Virus record (IMG/VR): IMGVR_UViG_3300030098_000657
Coordinates: 1 to 29,419 of that record
Reading direction: 5' to 3' (one strand)
DNA length: 29,419 nt
Source: a virus
Below are positions 14,994-22,590 of the stretch, piece by piece. Both the position numbers and the translations under genes were made by a program. How positions within the stretch are numbered: position 1 is the first letter of the stretch; every line of letters starts with the position of its first letter. The notes under the pieces are model-generated. The model was not told where the DNA came from. It saw nothing but the letters and a program-made list of their open reading frames with translations, and made no database searches.

Positions 14994-15417
14994 AACCAGC
15001 AATAAATTTCTGCCACTCAATCGCATTCTTAATTTGATAAGTTCGATTACTTATCTGTTTTAAGATGCTCTCACAATAATTTAGGAGAGTTTCATAGTAG
15101 TCAATTTTGAGGTTAACTTCTTTTAGTTTTTCATCAGCATCAAGATACTTGGTCATAGTATCTTTATCTCTTATCTTCTTTCCAAAAGGATTCTTTTCAT
15201 ACACCTCTGGGTCTGCTTTTCCAGAATAGTATTCATATCTTTCATGTCTAATGTTTTTTCTTTGTTGTTCTGCTTTCTTTCTCAACAACAAAAAATTATT
15301 AAACATCTCATGGTACTTAGCATGTAATGCTGGTACTTTTAATGATTCTGTGTGAAGATTATCTGGATCAATCTGTGAGTCTTTCTCCCACATACTTTGC
15401 AAAGTTTCTAAATTCAC
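14986..15417 (-). CDS. uvsY: UvsY recombination mediator
   Basis: A 143-residue mostly helical protein, similar in size to T4 UvsY (137). Its segment MWEKDSQIDPDNLHTESLKV near the start, and the later EYYSGKADPEVYEKNPFGKK, are typical of the marine form. UvsY helps UvsX recombinase displace gp32 from single-stranded DNA. The start codon is GTG at 15417, overlapping the previous stop as GTGA. It sits directly before uvsW, as in T4. Confidence 0.93.
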   Translation of the reverse strand: MNLETLQSMWEKDSQIDPDNLHTESLKVPALHAKYHEMFNNFLLLRKKAEQQRKNIRHERYEYYSGKADPEVYEKNPFGKKIRDKDTMTKYLDADEKLKEVNLKIDYYETLLNYCESILKQISNRTYQIKNAIEWQKFIAGYG

Positions 15418-15983
15418 ATTGGTTGACCTTGATTGTTAACGATATTGTAGATAGTATATTTGAATGTTACCTCTGCAGTGAAGTAATCTATACTACCAGG
15501 TGTGGCATCAAACTGTAATGTTGTTAGTTCAGTTGGCCATAGATCATTATATTTTACCATAAATTGGGGATTATTGGTAGAGTCTAATACCATCAATGTC
15601 CCGTCACTCACTAGGTTATCTGGATTATTGGGATCAGAATCTGGAAAGCGATCATCCTTTCCACTTCTTAATAATGCAATCTCATTTAAACTATCTGGGT
15701 ATGCTATTCCACGCATCCAGTTCTGTATTTGCATATAGTTTTCTAAATTCTCATCAACCAAGAACCTTAAGGTAAAGTCTTGGAAATCTATCTTGTCACC
15801 AGGTCTTGGAATATCTTTAAGATAAGTTGGTTGTTCAGCAGGTTGTATATTAAGACCTGGTATTTGTGCAGTATTAGAAAAGAAACTTACCTTAGGGCAT
15901 TTGACCAATGTGAATTTAAATCCAATTGGTGAAAGAAAATTTCTATTTTGTATCTGTTTCTCAAATGGATTACTTGTTGCCAT
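15414..15983 (-). CDS. Tail-tube-fold protein in the gp3 position
   Basis: A 189-residue protein with the T4 gp19 tail-tube type pattern: FTLVKCPKVSFFSNTAQIPG at about 24-43, then a DIPRPGDKIDFQDFTLRFLV segment, ENYMQIQNWMRGI, and a C-terminal strand FTAEVTFKYTIYNI. In cyanophage annotations the gene in this place, between 23 and uvsY, is usually called gp3 (tail completion). Its sequence looks like a tail-tube paralog, so a role at a tube end (terminator, cap or adaptor) is likely. It follows the terminator after gene 23 and has its own late promoter box. Confidence 0.75.
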   Translation of the reverse strand: MATSNPFEKQIQNRNFLSPIGFKFTLVKCPKVSFFSNTAQIPGLNIQPAEQPTYLKDIPRPGDKIDFQDFTLRFLVDENLENYMQIQNWMRGIAYPDSLNEIALLRSGKDDRFPDSDPNNPDNLVSDGTLMVLDSTNNPQFMVKYNDLWPTELTTLQFDATPGSIDYFTAEVTFKYTIYNIVNNQGQPM

Positions 15984-15984
15984 C

Positions 15985-16009
15985 AGTTCACGCAGGTCTC
16001 CAATGAACT
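15985..16009 (-). repeat. 6-bp inverted repeat before the tail-tube-like gene
   Basis: AGTTCA (minus strand 16009-16004) pairs with TGAACT (15990-15985), which ends one base before the ATG. The upstream arm lies between the late box and the expected transcript start, so only read-through RNA could form the hairpin. Confidence 0.35.
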
Positions 16010-16016
16010 ATTTAGA
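16009..16016 (-). promoter_or_regulatory. Late promoter box before the tail-tube-like gene
   Basis: Minus-strand TCTAAATA, one base different from the T4 late consensus TATAAATA, lies 26 bases before the ATG at 15983 and merges with the T-tract of the terminator after gene 23. Confidence 0.6.
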
Positions 16017-16046
16017 TAAAAAAAGAGACCCCCGAAGGAGTCTCTT
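16016..16046 (-). terminator. Intrinsic terminator after the major capsid gene
   Basis: The minus strand reads a 10-bp stem (AAGAGACTCC paired with GGGGTCTCTT, one U-G pair) capped by the stable UUCG tetraloop, then a run of seven T. It starts 23 bases after the gp23 stop codon. There is no comparable T-run on the plus strand, so it acts in one direction. Confidence 0.93.
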
Positions 16047-16068
16047 GAAAAGTATATAAGCGTCTCGC

Positions 16069-17508
16069 TTACATAAGGTTCTTAACTGCAACTCTTCTGT
16101 AGTAGCGGTTGCTGTTAACACGTAGACGGCCAAGTCCCTGAGTGAGTCCCTCAGCAAATGGGTTTGAAACCATGCCGTAACGAGTCTTAAATCCAATTTT
16201 TGGTTGGAAGGTGTTCTCTCCAACTGCACGTACCATCTGTAGTGGAACGTATGGGCAGTAGAACAGACCAGCATCGTAAGGAGAAGTTCCTTTGTATCCA
16301 ACAACATAGTACTGGTTACCATTCTGTGCGTTAGCAGCAGTTAGGTTAGCAGAATATGGGTCGATGTATACACGATACTTACCATTGATAGTACCAGCAA
16401 ATGTGTTACCAGTGTCATCAACGTTAAGGTTAGCGTTCAATGCAGGAGTGTAATCTAGTACACCAGCCATTGTTAGTGCAGAAGCAACATCAGCAGAAGT
16501 AAGGATGATGTTACCCTTTCCACGACGAGTTCTTTGTGCGATTGCGTTAGCATCTCTTTCGATCTGGAATAGAAGTCCTTTGAACTTCTCAACTGACCAT
16601 CTTCCGTTTGAGTCGATGTCTAAGTCGAATATACCAGCAGTAGAGGTGTTAGCGATAGCACCTTGCTCAGCAACCTTGTAGATAGTTCTAATGACTTCCC
16701 TGTTGATTTCAGCAAGGATTTCAGTAGAAAGGATGTTAGCAAGTTCTGCTTCAGCGTTAAGGCCGTGAATTGCCTTAAGGTCTTGAGCAAGCTCAAGTGA
16801 GTACTCAGCCTTGAGTGCTCTGGACTTAGCAGTCACAGTAACTTTCTCAATGCTGAATGCCATTTCAGCAAACTGGTTGTTAGCACCGTTACCTAAGTTC
16901 TCGGCATCACCAGTTACCATACCCTGACCAACATTATAGTCGGTTGAGGTTGCAGTACCAACAGGGTTTAGAACAGCAGGGTTAGTACCATTCTGACTGA
17001 TAGTACCAATACCAGCAGGTACATCAGAGAATGCACTGTTGATACCAGCAGATCCATCTCCACCGAAATCGTTGGAAGACTGACCTGAGAAAGCAGTGTT
17101 TGCTTCGTTGTAGAATGCTTCAGTTCCACTTTGGTTAGTGAAGCGTGAACGCATTGCGAAGATTAGTCCTGTAGGGCCAGACATTGGTTGAACACCTGCC
17201 AAGTCATAAGCGACTAGGTTTGGCATTGAACGTCTGATTAGACTAATCAATACTGGGTCGAAACCAGCAACAGGGCCACCAGCTGTAGCAGATGAACTAA
17301 AACCACCTTGGGTTCCAGCAGCATTACCTGCGTTAGTTGGTGATTCCATCAAGGAATGTCCTTGACTGAATGCTTGCTCCTCTTTGAGGAATTTTTCTTG
17401 GTTTTCTAGTAGAACTGCGGTTACCGCCTTACGATGGGAATCTTGGATACCACCATCATGGTCCAATAGGGGCTTCCACTTTTCGACTAGATGCTCTGAT
17501 TGGAACAT
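16069..17508 (-). CDS. gp23: Major capsid protein gp23
   Basis: A 479-residue protein with the hallmark marine gp23 segments SLIRRSMPNLVAYDLAGVQP and MSGPTGLIFAMRSRF at about 88-123, and PKIGFKTRYGMVSNPFAEGL near the C-terminus. It forms the hexameric shell of the head. The N-terminal 55 residues form a charged delta-type peptide ending in HSLME, which fits the LxE cleavage rule of prohead protease gp21, so the mature protein probably begins at S56. It follows scaffold gp22 by a 36-base gap without a clear late box, and is followed by a strong terminator. Confidence 0.97.
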   Translation of the reverse strand: MFQSEHLVEKWKPLLDHDGGIQDSHRKAVTAVLLENQEKFLKEEQAFSQGHSLMESPTNAGNAAGTQGGFSSSATAGGPVAGFDPVLISLIRRSMPNLVAYDLAGVQPMSGPTGLIFAMRSRFTNQSGTEAFYNEANTAFSGQSSNDFGGDGSAGINSAFSDVPAGIGTISQNGTNPAVLNPVGTATSTDYNVGQGMVTGDAENLGNGANNQFAEMAFSIEKVTVTAKSRALKAEYSLELAQDLKAIHGLNAEAELANILSTEILAEINREVIRTIYKVAEQGAIANTSTAGIFDLDIDSNGRWSVEKFKGLLFQIERDANAIAQRTRRGKGNIILTSADVASALTMAGVLDYTPALNANLNVDDTGNTFAGTINGKYRVYIDPYSANLTAANAQNGNQYYVVGYKGTSPYDAGLFYCPYVPLQMVRAVGENTFQPKIGFKTRYGMVSNPFAEGLTQGLGRLRVNSNRYYRRVAVKNLM

Positions 17509-17544
17509 CTTTCTTTAAGTGTGTAGTTTGATTTAATGTTTAAT

Positions 17545-18615
17545 TCAATTGTTCATCTTGCCTAAGATATTCATGTAAGATTCCATTGAACCAGATACCT
17601 GCTCAACAGGTTCTCCGTCAGTGGCTTCCATTAATACATCGGCGGATGATTGAGGTGCAACCTTTTTATCAGAGAAATAAGATTCTCTCAGGGTGGTTAG
17701 CTTCTCTTTGTACGATTCTTCACTTTCAAACTCAACACCTTCAGCAAGTGTAGCGAGCTTCTCTTTCTGTGTGGCAGCAAGGCCTTCAGAAACTGAACCA
17801 AGAATTACGTCAGAAGTAGACTCAGAAAGTCTCTTATTTAATGCAACGTTCTTCTCGATTTGCTCGTTGAGTTTAGTCTCCATGTCATCTAACTTCTCTA
17901 CCATAGTAGAGACAACATCATATTTTTCTTCAGGGATAGTTACATAATGATCTTCAAAAAGACTCTTCATACCAGACAAGAATGATTCAGTCATTTCTGT
18001 CTTAAGTCCGTGCTCAACTGCGAGTTGATTTTCCTTCAACCACTCTGCAGCAACGTACTCAAGGTATGAATCAGTACGTTCGGTGAGCTCAGCTTTGTGC
18101 TCTGATACTGCTTCTTCAATTGCAGCATTCTTTTCTTCATCAAGTCTTGCCTTGATTTCAGAAACTTTTGAGTTAATGGCAGCTTCAAAGATTGTTTTTG
18201 CTTTCTCTCTGAATTCTTCAGAAAGTTCTTCGCCACCTAATAGAGCATTGACATCATCTTCCATGTCATATGTCTCTAAAACTTCTTCTTCTTCAACAGG
18301 AGTTTCTTCAGAAACGATTTCCTGATCGATCTCGACTTCTTCTGCTTTAGATGATTGTCCCATTGCTCCTGTTTTACCTTTACGATTGGTAACCACATCA
18401 GAAACTTGCTTAATGGTTCCACCAGGTGTAGCAATCTTATTGCTATCGTCATCTGGTTTAGAATTTTGTGGAGTTGGTCCACCTAAATCTTCCCAACTAA
18501 CGGCAGTACCGCCAGTAGTGAGTTTAGGCATAGCCTTATCACCAGGATTAGCATTTGCTGTTACGGCATTAGCTTCTGATACCTTTTCCATTTCTTGTAG
18601 TTTGCTACTCGCCAT
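17545..18615 (-). CDS. gp22: Prohead scaffold core protein gp22
   Basis: A 356-residue acidic, helical protein assigned by position between 21 and 23 and by character. Residues 100-290 are almost wholly charged helices (for example LDEEKNAAIEEAVSEHKAEL), as expected of the internal scaffold. The N-terminal 100 residues are low-complexity with a WEDLGGPTPQNSKPDDDSN stretch found in cyanophage scaffolds, and the C-terminus ends SMESYMNILGKMNN. gp21 degrades it after assembly. The ATG has a GAGGAAA ribosome-binding site and a late box upstream. Confidence 0.88.
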   Translation of the reverse strand: MASSKLQEMEKVSEANAVTANANPGDKAMPKLTTGGTAVSWEDLGGPTPQNSKPDDDSNKIATPGGTIKQVSDVVTNRKGKTGAMGQSSKAEEVEIDQEIVSEETPVEEEEVLETYDMEDDVNALLGGEELSEEFREKAKTIFEAAINSKVSEIKARLDEEKNAAIEEAVSEHKAELTERTDSYLEYVAAEWLKENQLAVEHGLKTEMTESFLSGMKSLFEDHYVTIPEEKYDVVSTMVEKLDDMETKLNEQIEKNVALNKRLSESTSDVILGSVSEGLAATQKEKLATLAEGVEFESEESYKEKLTTLRESYFSDKKVAPQSSADVLMEATDGEPVEQVSGSMESYMNILGKMNN

Positions 18616-18651
18616 TGAAGTTTCCTCGAATTACCTTTTGTAATCTAAATT

Positions 18652-18659
18652 TATTTATT
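18652..18659 (-). promoter_or_regulatory. Late promoter box before gp22
   Basis: Minus-strand AATAAATA, 36 bases before the gp22 ATG, in the short gap after gp21. It matches the NATAAATA form of the T4-type late promoter. Confidence 0.65.
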
Positions 18660-18663
18660 AAAG

Positions 18664-19314
18664 TTAGAGATTTGATAAGAAATCATTAAACAGATTCAAC
18701 TTGTTCTCATCAAGTTTTTTCTGATCAACTAAAGTGTTGATGGTCTTGTATGTTTTACGAGCCATTCTTTCACGAAGAATGCCACCATCCCATACCCAAT
18801 CTTTTCCTTCCATGATCCCTTCAACAAAGGCATCTGGAGCAGAAGGATCGGCAACAATGTCAGCAGCAGTTGCCAACATAAAGTCGTCTCCTACGACATT
18901 AATACCCTCACGTGTTGCTTTTAGAGAACCAATTCCTCTAGAAGAAACACCGAGTTTTACTCCCTCATCTACTAAGTTAGCAGCAATCTTACCCATTGGT
19001 GTGCCAAGAATCTTAGCCTTACCAATAAAGTTAGCACCACTCTCTTTAAGAGAAACAATCTTATGTGAAACTCTATCGAGATTCACGGTTGGTCCCTCTG
19101 GATGTCCAAGTTCACCAAGAGCACGTCCTGATTGAATGTGATTTTCGTTGTAACGTCCTACTTCTTTCCGAAGAGTTTCCATAGGATACATCCTACCATT
19201 ACGATTAGTAATGTTTCCTTGTAAGAAAACACCCTCAATATACATAGACTTCTTGCCGTTCTTATTTTCGACTAGAAATTCTACCTGTTCAATTTCTTCC
19301 GTAATGAGTTTCAT
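18664..19314 (-). CDS. gp21: Prohead maturation protease gp21
   Basis: A 216-residue serine protease of the herpesvirus-like prohead protease fold, similar in length to T4 gp21 (212). Visible landmarks are GRALGELGHPEGPTVNLDRV at about 63-82 (probable catalytic histidine) and KLGVSSRGIGSL at about 121-132 (probable catalytic serine). It cleaves gp23, gp22 and other prohead proteins after LxE or IxE, then cleaves itself. It starts at a TAATG junction with the 199-residue gene. Confidence 0.93.
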   Translation of the reverse strand: MKLITEEIEQVEFLVENKNGKKSMYIEGVFLQGNITNRNGRMYPMETLRKEVGRYNENHIQSGRALGELGHPEGPTVNLDRVSHKIVSLKESGANFIGKAKILGTPMGKIAANLVDEGVKLGVSSRGIGSLKATREGINVVGDDFMLATAADIVADPSAPDAFVEGIMEGKDWVWDGGILRERMARKTYKTINTLVDQKKLDENKLNLFNDFLSNL

Positions 19315-19913
19315 TATGCGTCACCGCTTATTTGAACTTGTTGTGCATATAATGTGCCAGTACTGCTATCAGTTCTAGCAGCAACCTTAAAGGATTTTCT
19401 CAAAGTACCATCATCACCACCACCTGAATCAGAATTGACCCAGTTACCACTAAAACCATTGGATGAGTAATCAACAACCACTGATACACTTTGTGCATTA
19501 TCACCAGTAGAATTACTGAATGATGGGAAGTTTATTGATTGAATTGGATGATGCTCAAACGACCAACCAGACTTGTTGCTTGAAAGTGAAACAGTATCTC
19601 CAACTTCAAATGGACAACCAATTACTCCTTGTGGGAAGAATATGGTAGTGACTCCACTTGCTGCAGGACTCTTGATAACATTAACACACCTTTGAGAACT
19701 TGGTTGCCCTAAGTTAATTAAAGCAGTTCCTCCCGCAGGTACATAATAATTTGCTTCAGTTGCTACTGGTGTTGAACCGTATCCAACATGAGCACCTTGT
19801 GTTAAAGCTACTACTCTCAAAGTATCACTCTTTTGATCAAATTGAATTGATTGAGCACTGGTAGTGCCTGTTGCAAAAGATGTACTATTTCCGACTGGTT
19901 GATGTGCAGCCAT
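19314..19913 (-). CDS. Structural-looking protein in the gp68 position
   Basis: A 199-residue Ser/Gly/Thr-rich, probably all-beta protein, not like the small helical gp68 that T4 has here. It contains GAHVGYGSTPVATEANYYVP then AGGT (residues 40-63), which is closely echoed in the 123-residue protein before terminase (AHAGYG...IYFVPNGGT at 40-60). This suggests a shared small virion domain, for example a decoration or fibre-like module, but the role is unknown. It joins gp67 and gp21 through TAATG junctions and should be expressed with the prohead proteins. Confidence 0.72.
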   Translation of the reverse strand: MAAHQPVGNSTSFATGTTSAQSIQFDQKSDTLRVVALTQGAHVGYGSTPVATEANYYVPAGGTALINLGQPSSQRCVNVIKSPAASGVTTIFFPQGVIGCPFEVGDTVSLSSNKSGWSFEHHPIQSINFPSFSNSTGDNAQSVSVVVDYSSNGFSGNWVNSDSGGGDDGTLRKSFKVAARTDSSTGTLYAQQVQISGDA

Positions 19914-20155
19914 TACTCTTCTTCCTCAGTTGTTTCTGGTTCTGTTGCGTCTGCAACTGGTTCGTCTTCTACTTCAATCTCATCTTCTATTTCAGGAACT
20001 TGATCTCCAAAGAGACTATCTGCAACTTCAGGCTTCAAAGCATCAACCTTATCTGCCGTCTTTGCATATAGTAGATCCTTAATAGCATCACTCACCTGTG
20101 AAGGTGAATCATTTGCCACAATAGCATCCATTAAATCGTCCATACTAATGGTCAT
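19913..20155 (-). CDS. gp67: Prohead core protein gp67
   Basis: An 80-residue protein directly after the portal gene, as in T4. The first 50 residues (MDDLMDAIVANDSPSQVSDA, then IKDLLYAKTADKVDALKP) match the cyanophage gp67 pattern, and the last 30 are nearly all acidic. In T4 it is a minor component of the prohead core that affects head shape and is cleaved by gp21. A perfect T4-type late box lies just upstream. Confidence 0.82.
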   Translation of the reverse strand: MTISMDDLMDAIVANDSPSQVSDAIKDLLYAKTADKVDALKPEVADSLFGDQVPEIEDEIEVEDEPVADATEPETTEEEE

Positions 20156-20171
20156 AACATTTCCTATAGGT

Positions 20172-20179
20172 TATTTATA
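20172..20179 (-). promoter_or_regulatory. Perfect T4-type late promoter before gp67
   Basis: Minus-strand TATAAATA overlaps the end of the portal gene and lies 17 bases before the gp67 ATG. ATAAC at its end could pair weakly with GTTAT at the start codon (5 bp). Confidence 0.72.
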
Positions 20180-21881
20180 TCTCTCCGTCCTTAGGTAGTT
20201 TTGTCATACCTGCGTCTTTCGATCCTTCAAGGTTTGGTTCCATAACTGGAGCACCTAAATCACCGCCACCACCAGCTGCTTGCTCTCCTACACCTGGAGA
20301 CATACCATTGAACCCATCAACTGTCATTGCTATTTCTGCAGGATCTTGAATTATTCCTTCTGCAATTTCCTTTTCAATCAGTTCATCTTGTTCTAAGATA
20401 TCCTCATCAGATTGGCGAAGAATTTGTCTCCTAATATAGTCTTGAGAATAGTACTTACCAATATAAGGTTCTGCTTCCATAGCAAGAGAGAATCTTTCTC
20501 TTTGTAATTCAGCATCTTTAAGTTCTGAGAAATGATTATCATAGTTAAAGTCAAACTGAATATTCTCAGACATTGACTCCCAATCCTCAGGAGTACAAAC
20601 ATTCTTAAGAAGACATTGAGTTCTTAAAATATCTAAGAATAGATTAGAAAATCTCTTACGTAATCTACCAACAAACTTGGTAAACTTAAGTTCATCTCTT
20701 AAGATTTCAGAGGATCTACCTAAGTTAAATCCACCATCTCCTTCAATTCTAGAGATAGGAACATTGAGTGACTTATAAAGTTTCTTCTTAAAGTATTCAA
20801 TATCTGTAATCTCTCCAAGGTTTTGTCCACCTGGAAGTGTTGAGATCTCAGTTCCTCTTCCACCCTCACGTCTAGGTAACCAGAAGTCCTCCATCATAGA
20901 CATGAACTTCTTGTCATCACGGATTTCTCCAGTGTTTGCATCGTAAACTAATTTGTTACGATACCTCATCATGACATCACGAAGGTATTGTTCGGCCTTC
21001 ATCTTAGGAAGATTACCTACATCAATGTAGAATATTCTTCTTTCTGGAGCACGAGATAAGCGATAGATTACAAGACTATCCTCAATCATTCTAAGTTGAT
21101 TAAGTGATTTGATTGCCTTATGAAGGTATGAAAGAACAGAACCTTTGTTTCTATCTACCAATCCTGAAGTACAATATGCAATAGAGTCTTTCGAGAAACG
21201 GACACCTTTAGTGTCTGTAAGGTCACTAGATGGGTTTAGAGCACCACCTACAGTGTTCTTAGTACTGTAAATAAAATATTCTTCTATATCTGGAAATGCA
21301 CTATGAATACTATTAACTTCTTTTTGACTCTGGATAGCAGCTATTCTACCTGCTTCACCTGCTTTATCTTTAACAGCATGACGAACAAAACGCATTTTCA
21401 TTGCGTCAATGTAACGCAACTCTTGAATACCCTCTTCAGGTTTCTTTAGATCGATAACTTTATGATAATATAATCTACCATCTACATACCAGTTACGATA
21501 TATCTCATGAGATTTTTTATCAAAATCTAAAAGATCTTTAACAAATTTAAATTCTTCTCTAATTTTTTTCTTAATACCATCACTAGCATTTAATTTTGAT
21601 AGTTCAATCTCTACAGGACTTTCATTAGTATCAGATACTATTGCTTCTTGTATAACATCTTCAATTGCAGCATCCACTTCTGGATGCAAAGCCATCTCTC
21701 TGTATCTACGTATTAATTGAAACTCATTCTTAAATACACCTTCTAAGTCAACATAGTTGCCAAAAAACCCCGAAGTCATATAGTAATCACTTTGGTCCTC
21801 TTTGGAATCGGGGACTGGTGATACTACCGACTTCGGAGTTTCTTCATTATTCTCAATCGAGAATCCAAATAATTTAGCCAT
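20175..21881 (-). CDS. gp20: Portal vertex protein gp20
   Basis: A 568-residue protein, compared with 524 in T4. Marine gp20 landmarks include RRYREMALHPEVDAAIEDVI near 60-80, YRLSRAPERRIFYIDVGNLP near 290-310, then FWLPRREGGRGTEISTLPGG near 345-365. It forms the dodecameric ring through which DNA is packaged by gp17 and to which the neck attaches. The C-terminal 60 residues are a low-complexity Gly/Ala/Pro tail. It has its own late box and hairpin upstream. Confidence 0.96.
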   Translation of the reverse strand: MAKLFGFSIENNEETPKSVVSPVPDSKEDQSDYYMTSGFFGNYVDLEGVFKNEFQLIRRYREMALHPEVDAAIEDVIQEAIVSDTNESPVEIELSKLNASDGIKKKIREEFKFVKDLLDFDKKSHEIYRNWYVDGRLYYHKVIDLKKPEEGIQELRYIDAMKMRFVRHAVKDKAGEAGRIAAIQSQKEVNSIHSAFPDIEEYFIYSTKNTVGGALNPSSDLTDTKGVRFSKDSIAYCTSGLVDRNKGSVLSYLHKAIKSLNQLRMIEDSLVIYRLSRAPERRIFYIDVGNLPKMKAEQYLRDVMMRYRNKLVYDANTGEIRDDKKFMSMMEDFWLPRREGGRGTEISTLPGGQNLGEITDIEYFKKKLYKSLNVPISRIEGDGGFNLGRSSEILRDELKFTKFVGRLRKRFSNLFLDILRTQCLLKNVCTPEDWESMSENIQFDFNYDNHFSELKDAELQRERFSLAMEAEPYIGKYYSQDYIRRQILRQSDEDILEQDELIEKEIAEGIIQDPAEIAMTVDGFNGMSPGVGEQAAGGGGDLGAPVMEPNLEGSKDAGMTKLPKDGEI

Positions 21882-21883
21882 CT

Positions 21884-21911
21884 ATACTATGGACTATACC
21901 GTTCATAGTAT
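21884..21911 (-). repeat. 8-bp inverted repeat next to the portal start codon
   Basis: ATACTATG (minus strand 21911-21904) and CATAGTAT (21891-21884) are exact reverse complements with a 12-base loop. The downstream arm ends two bases before the ATG. The upstream arm overlaps the late box and precedes the expected transcript start. Confidence 0.55.
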
Positions 21912-21916
21912 TTAGT
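21909..21916 (-). promoter_or_regulatory. Late promoter box before the portal gene
   Basis: Minus-strand ACTAAATA, 27 bases before the gp20 ATG. It has the TAAATA core but C instead of A at the second position, as at the box before the tail-tube-like gene. Confidence 0.55.
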
Positions 21917-21928
21917 ATAGCACAAATA

Positions 21929-22573
21929 TTACCTTATGTCTGCAGCCTCTGCAGATCCAAATGACTCGAAGAACTGAACTTGGAATTCAACTGTAAACTC
22001 TTCAAGAGTGTCACCTGTTTCGTAAGATAATGCTATCTCAGAAATGTTAGTTGGGAAGATATCAAAGAACTTGTATGCTCTCAACACATTTGCTGCTTCT
22101 GTAGGGCCTGGACCAGTTATATCAGCAGTTGGAGATTCGGATGCAATAGTTGCTCCTCTACCTAACTGATACACAAATGCATCTTGCATGTAAGAAGTAG
22201 GTGCGGTTGCTCCAGTGTTATTATCTAACTTGGAGATACCATTCATCCATCCTTCAAAAGCAGTACGAAGTCTAAAGTCTTCGTCGTTAATAACTGTAAT
22301 AGTCCAAGGATCGAAAGTTCTGTCTCCAGCAACTTTTAAAATACGACCTCTGAAAGGAACGTCTATTGGTGCGACGTTAGATGCAGGAAGATTAGCAGCC
22401 TTACATAAGAAGCGTAGATTGCTCTTATCATCATTGTTGTAGACTGCACCGACATAATCTGGGAAGCTAGGAATTGCTACTTCAAACAGATTAGGACGTG
22501 CTCCACCACCTCTCAGTTTACTTTTAAACTGAGAGATATTTCTTACTGCAGGGGGGTTTGGTGCGGTTGCCAT
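21929..22573 (-). CDS. gp19: Tail tube protein gp19
   Basis: A 214-residue protein between sheath and portal, as in T4 (163 residues there). It contains NLFEVAIPSFPDYVG near the N-terminus, FLCKAANLPASNVAPIDVPF at about 50-70, GRILKVAGDRTFDPWTITVI, and a C-terminal strand LEEFTVEFQVQFFESF, all typical of the gp19 family. It stacks as hexamers to form the inner tube. A GGAG ribosome-binding site precedes its ATG, 17 bases after gp18. Confidence 0.95.
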   Translation of the reverse strand: MATAPNPPAVRNISQFKSKLRGGGARPNLFEVAIPSFPDYVGAVYNNDDKSNLRFLCKAANLPASNVAPIDVPFRGRILKVAGDRTFDPWTITVINDEDFRLRTAFEGWMNGISKLDNNTGATAPTSYMQDAFVYQLGRGATIASESPTADITGPGPTEAANVLRAYKFFDIFPTNISEIALSYETGDTLEEFTVEFQVQFFESFGSAEAADIR

Positions 22574-22590
22574 TTACGTTTGCTCCTTAA

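Noticed and set aside
17509-17544. Possible late promoter before gp23 (ATTAAATC)
   Set aside because: Only the central TAAAT matches; gp23 may be read from the gp22 promoter.
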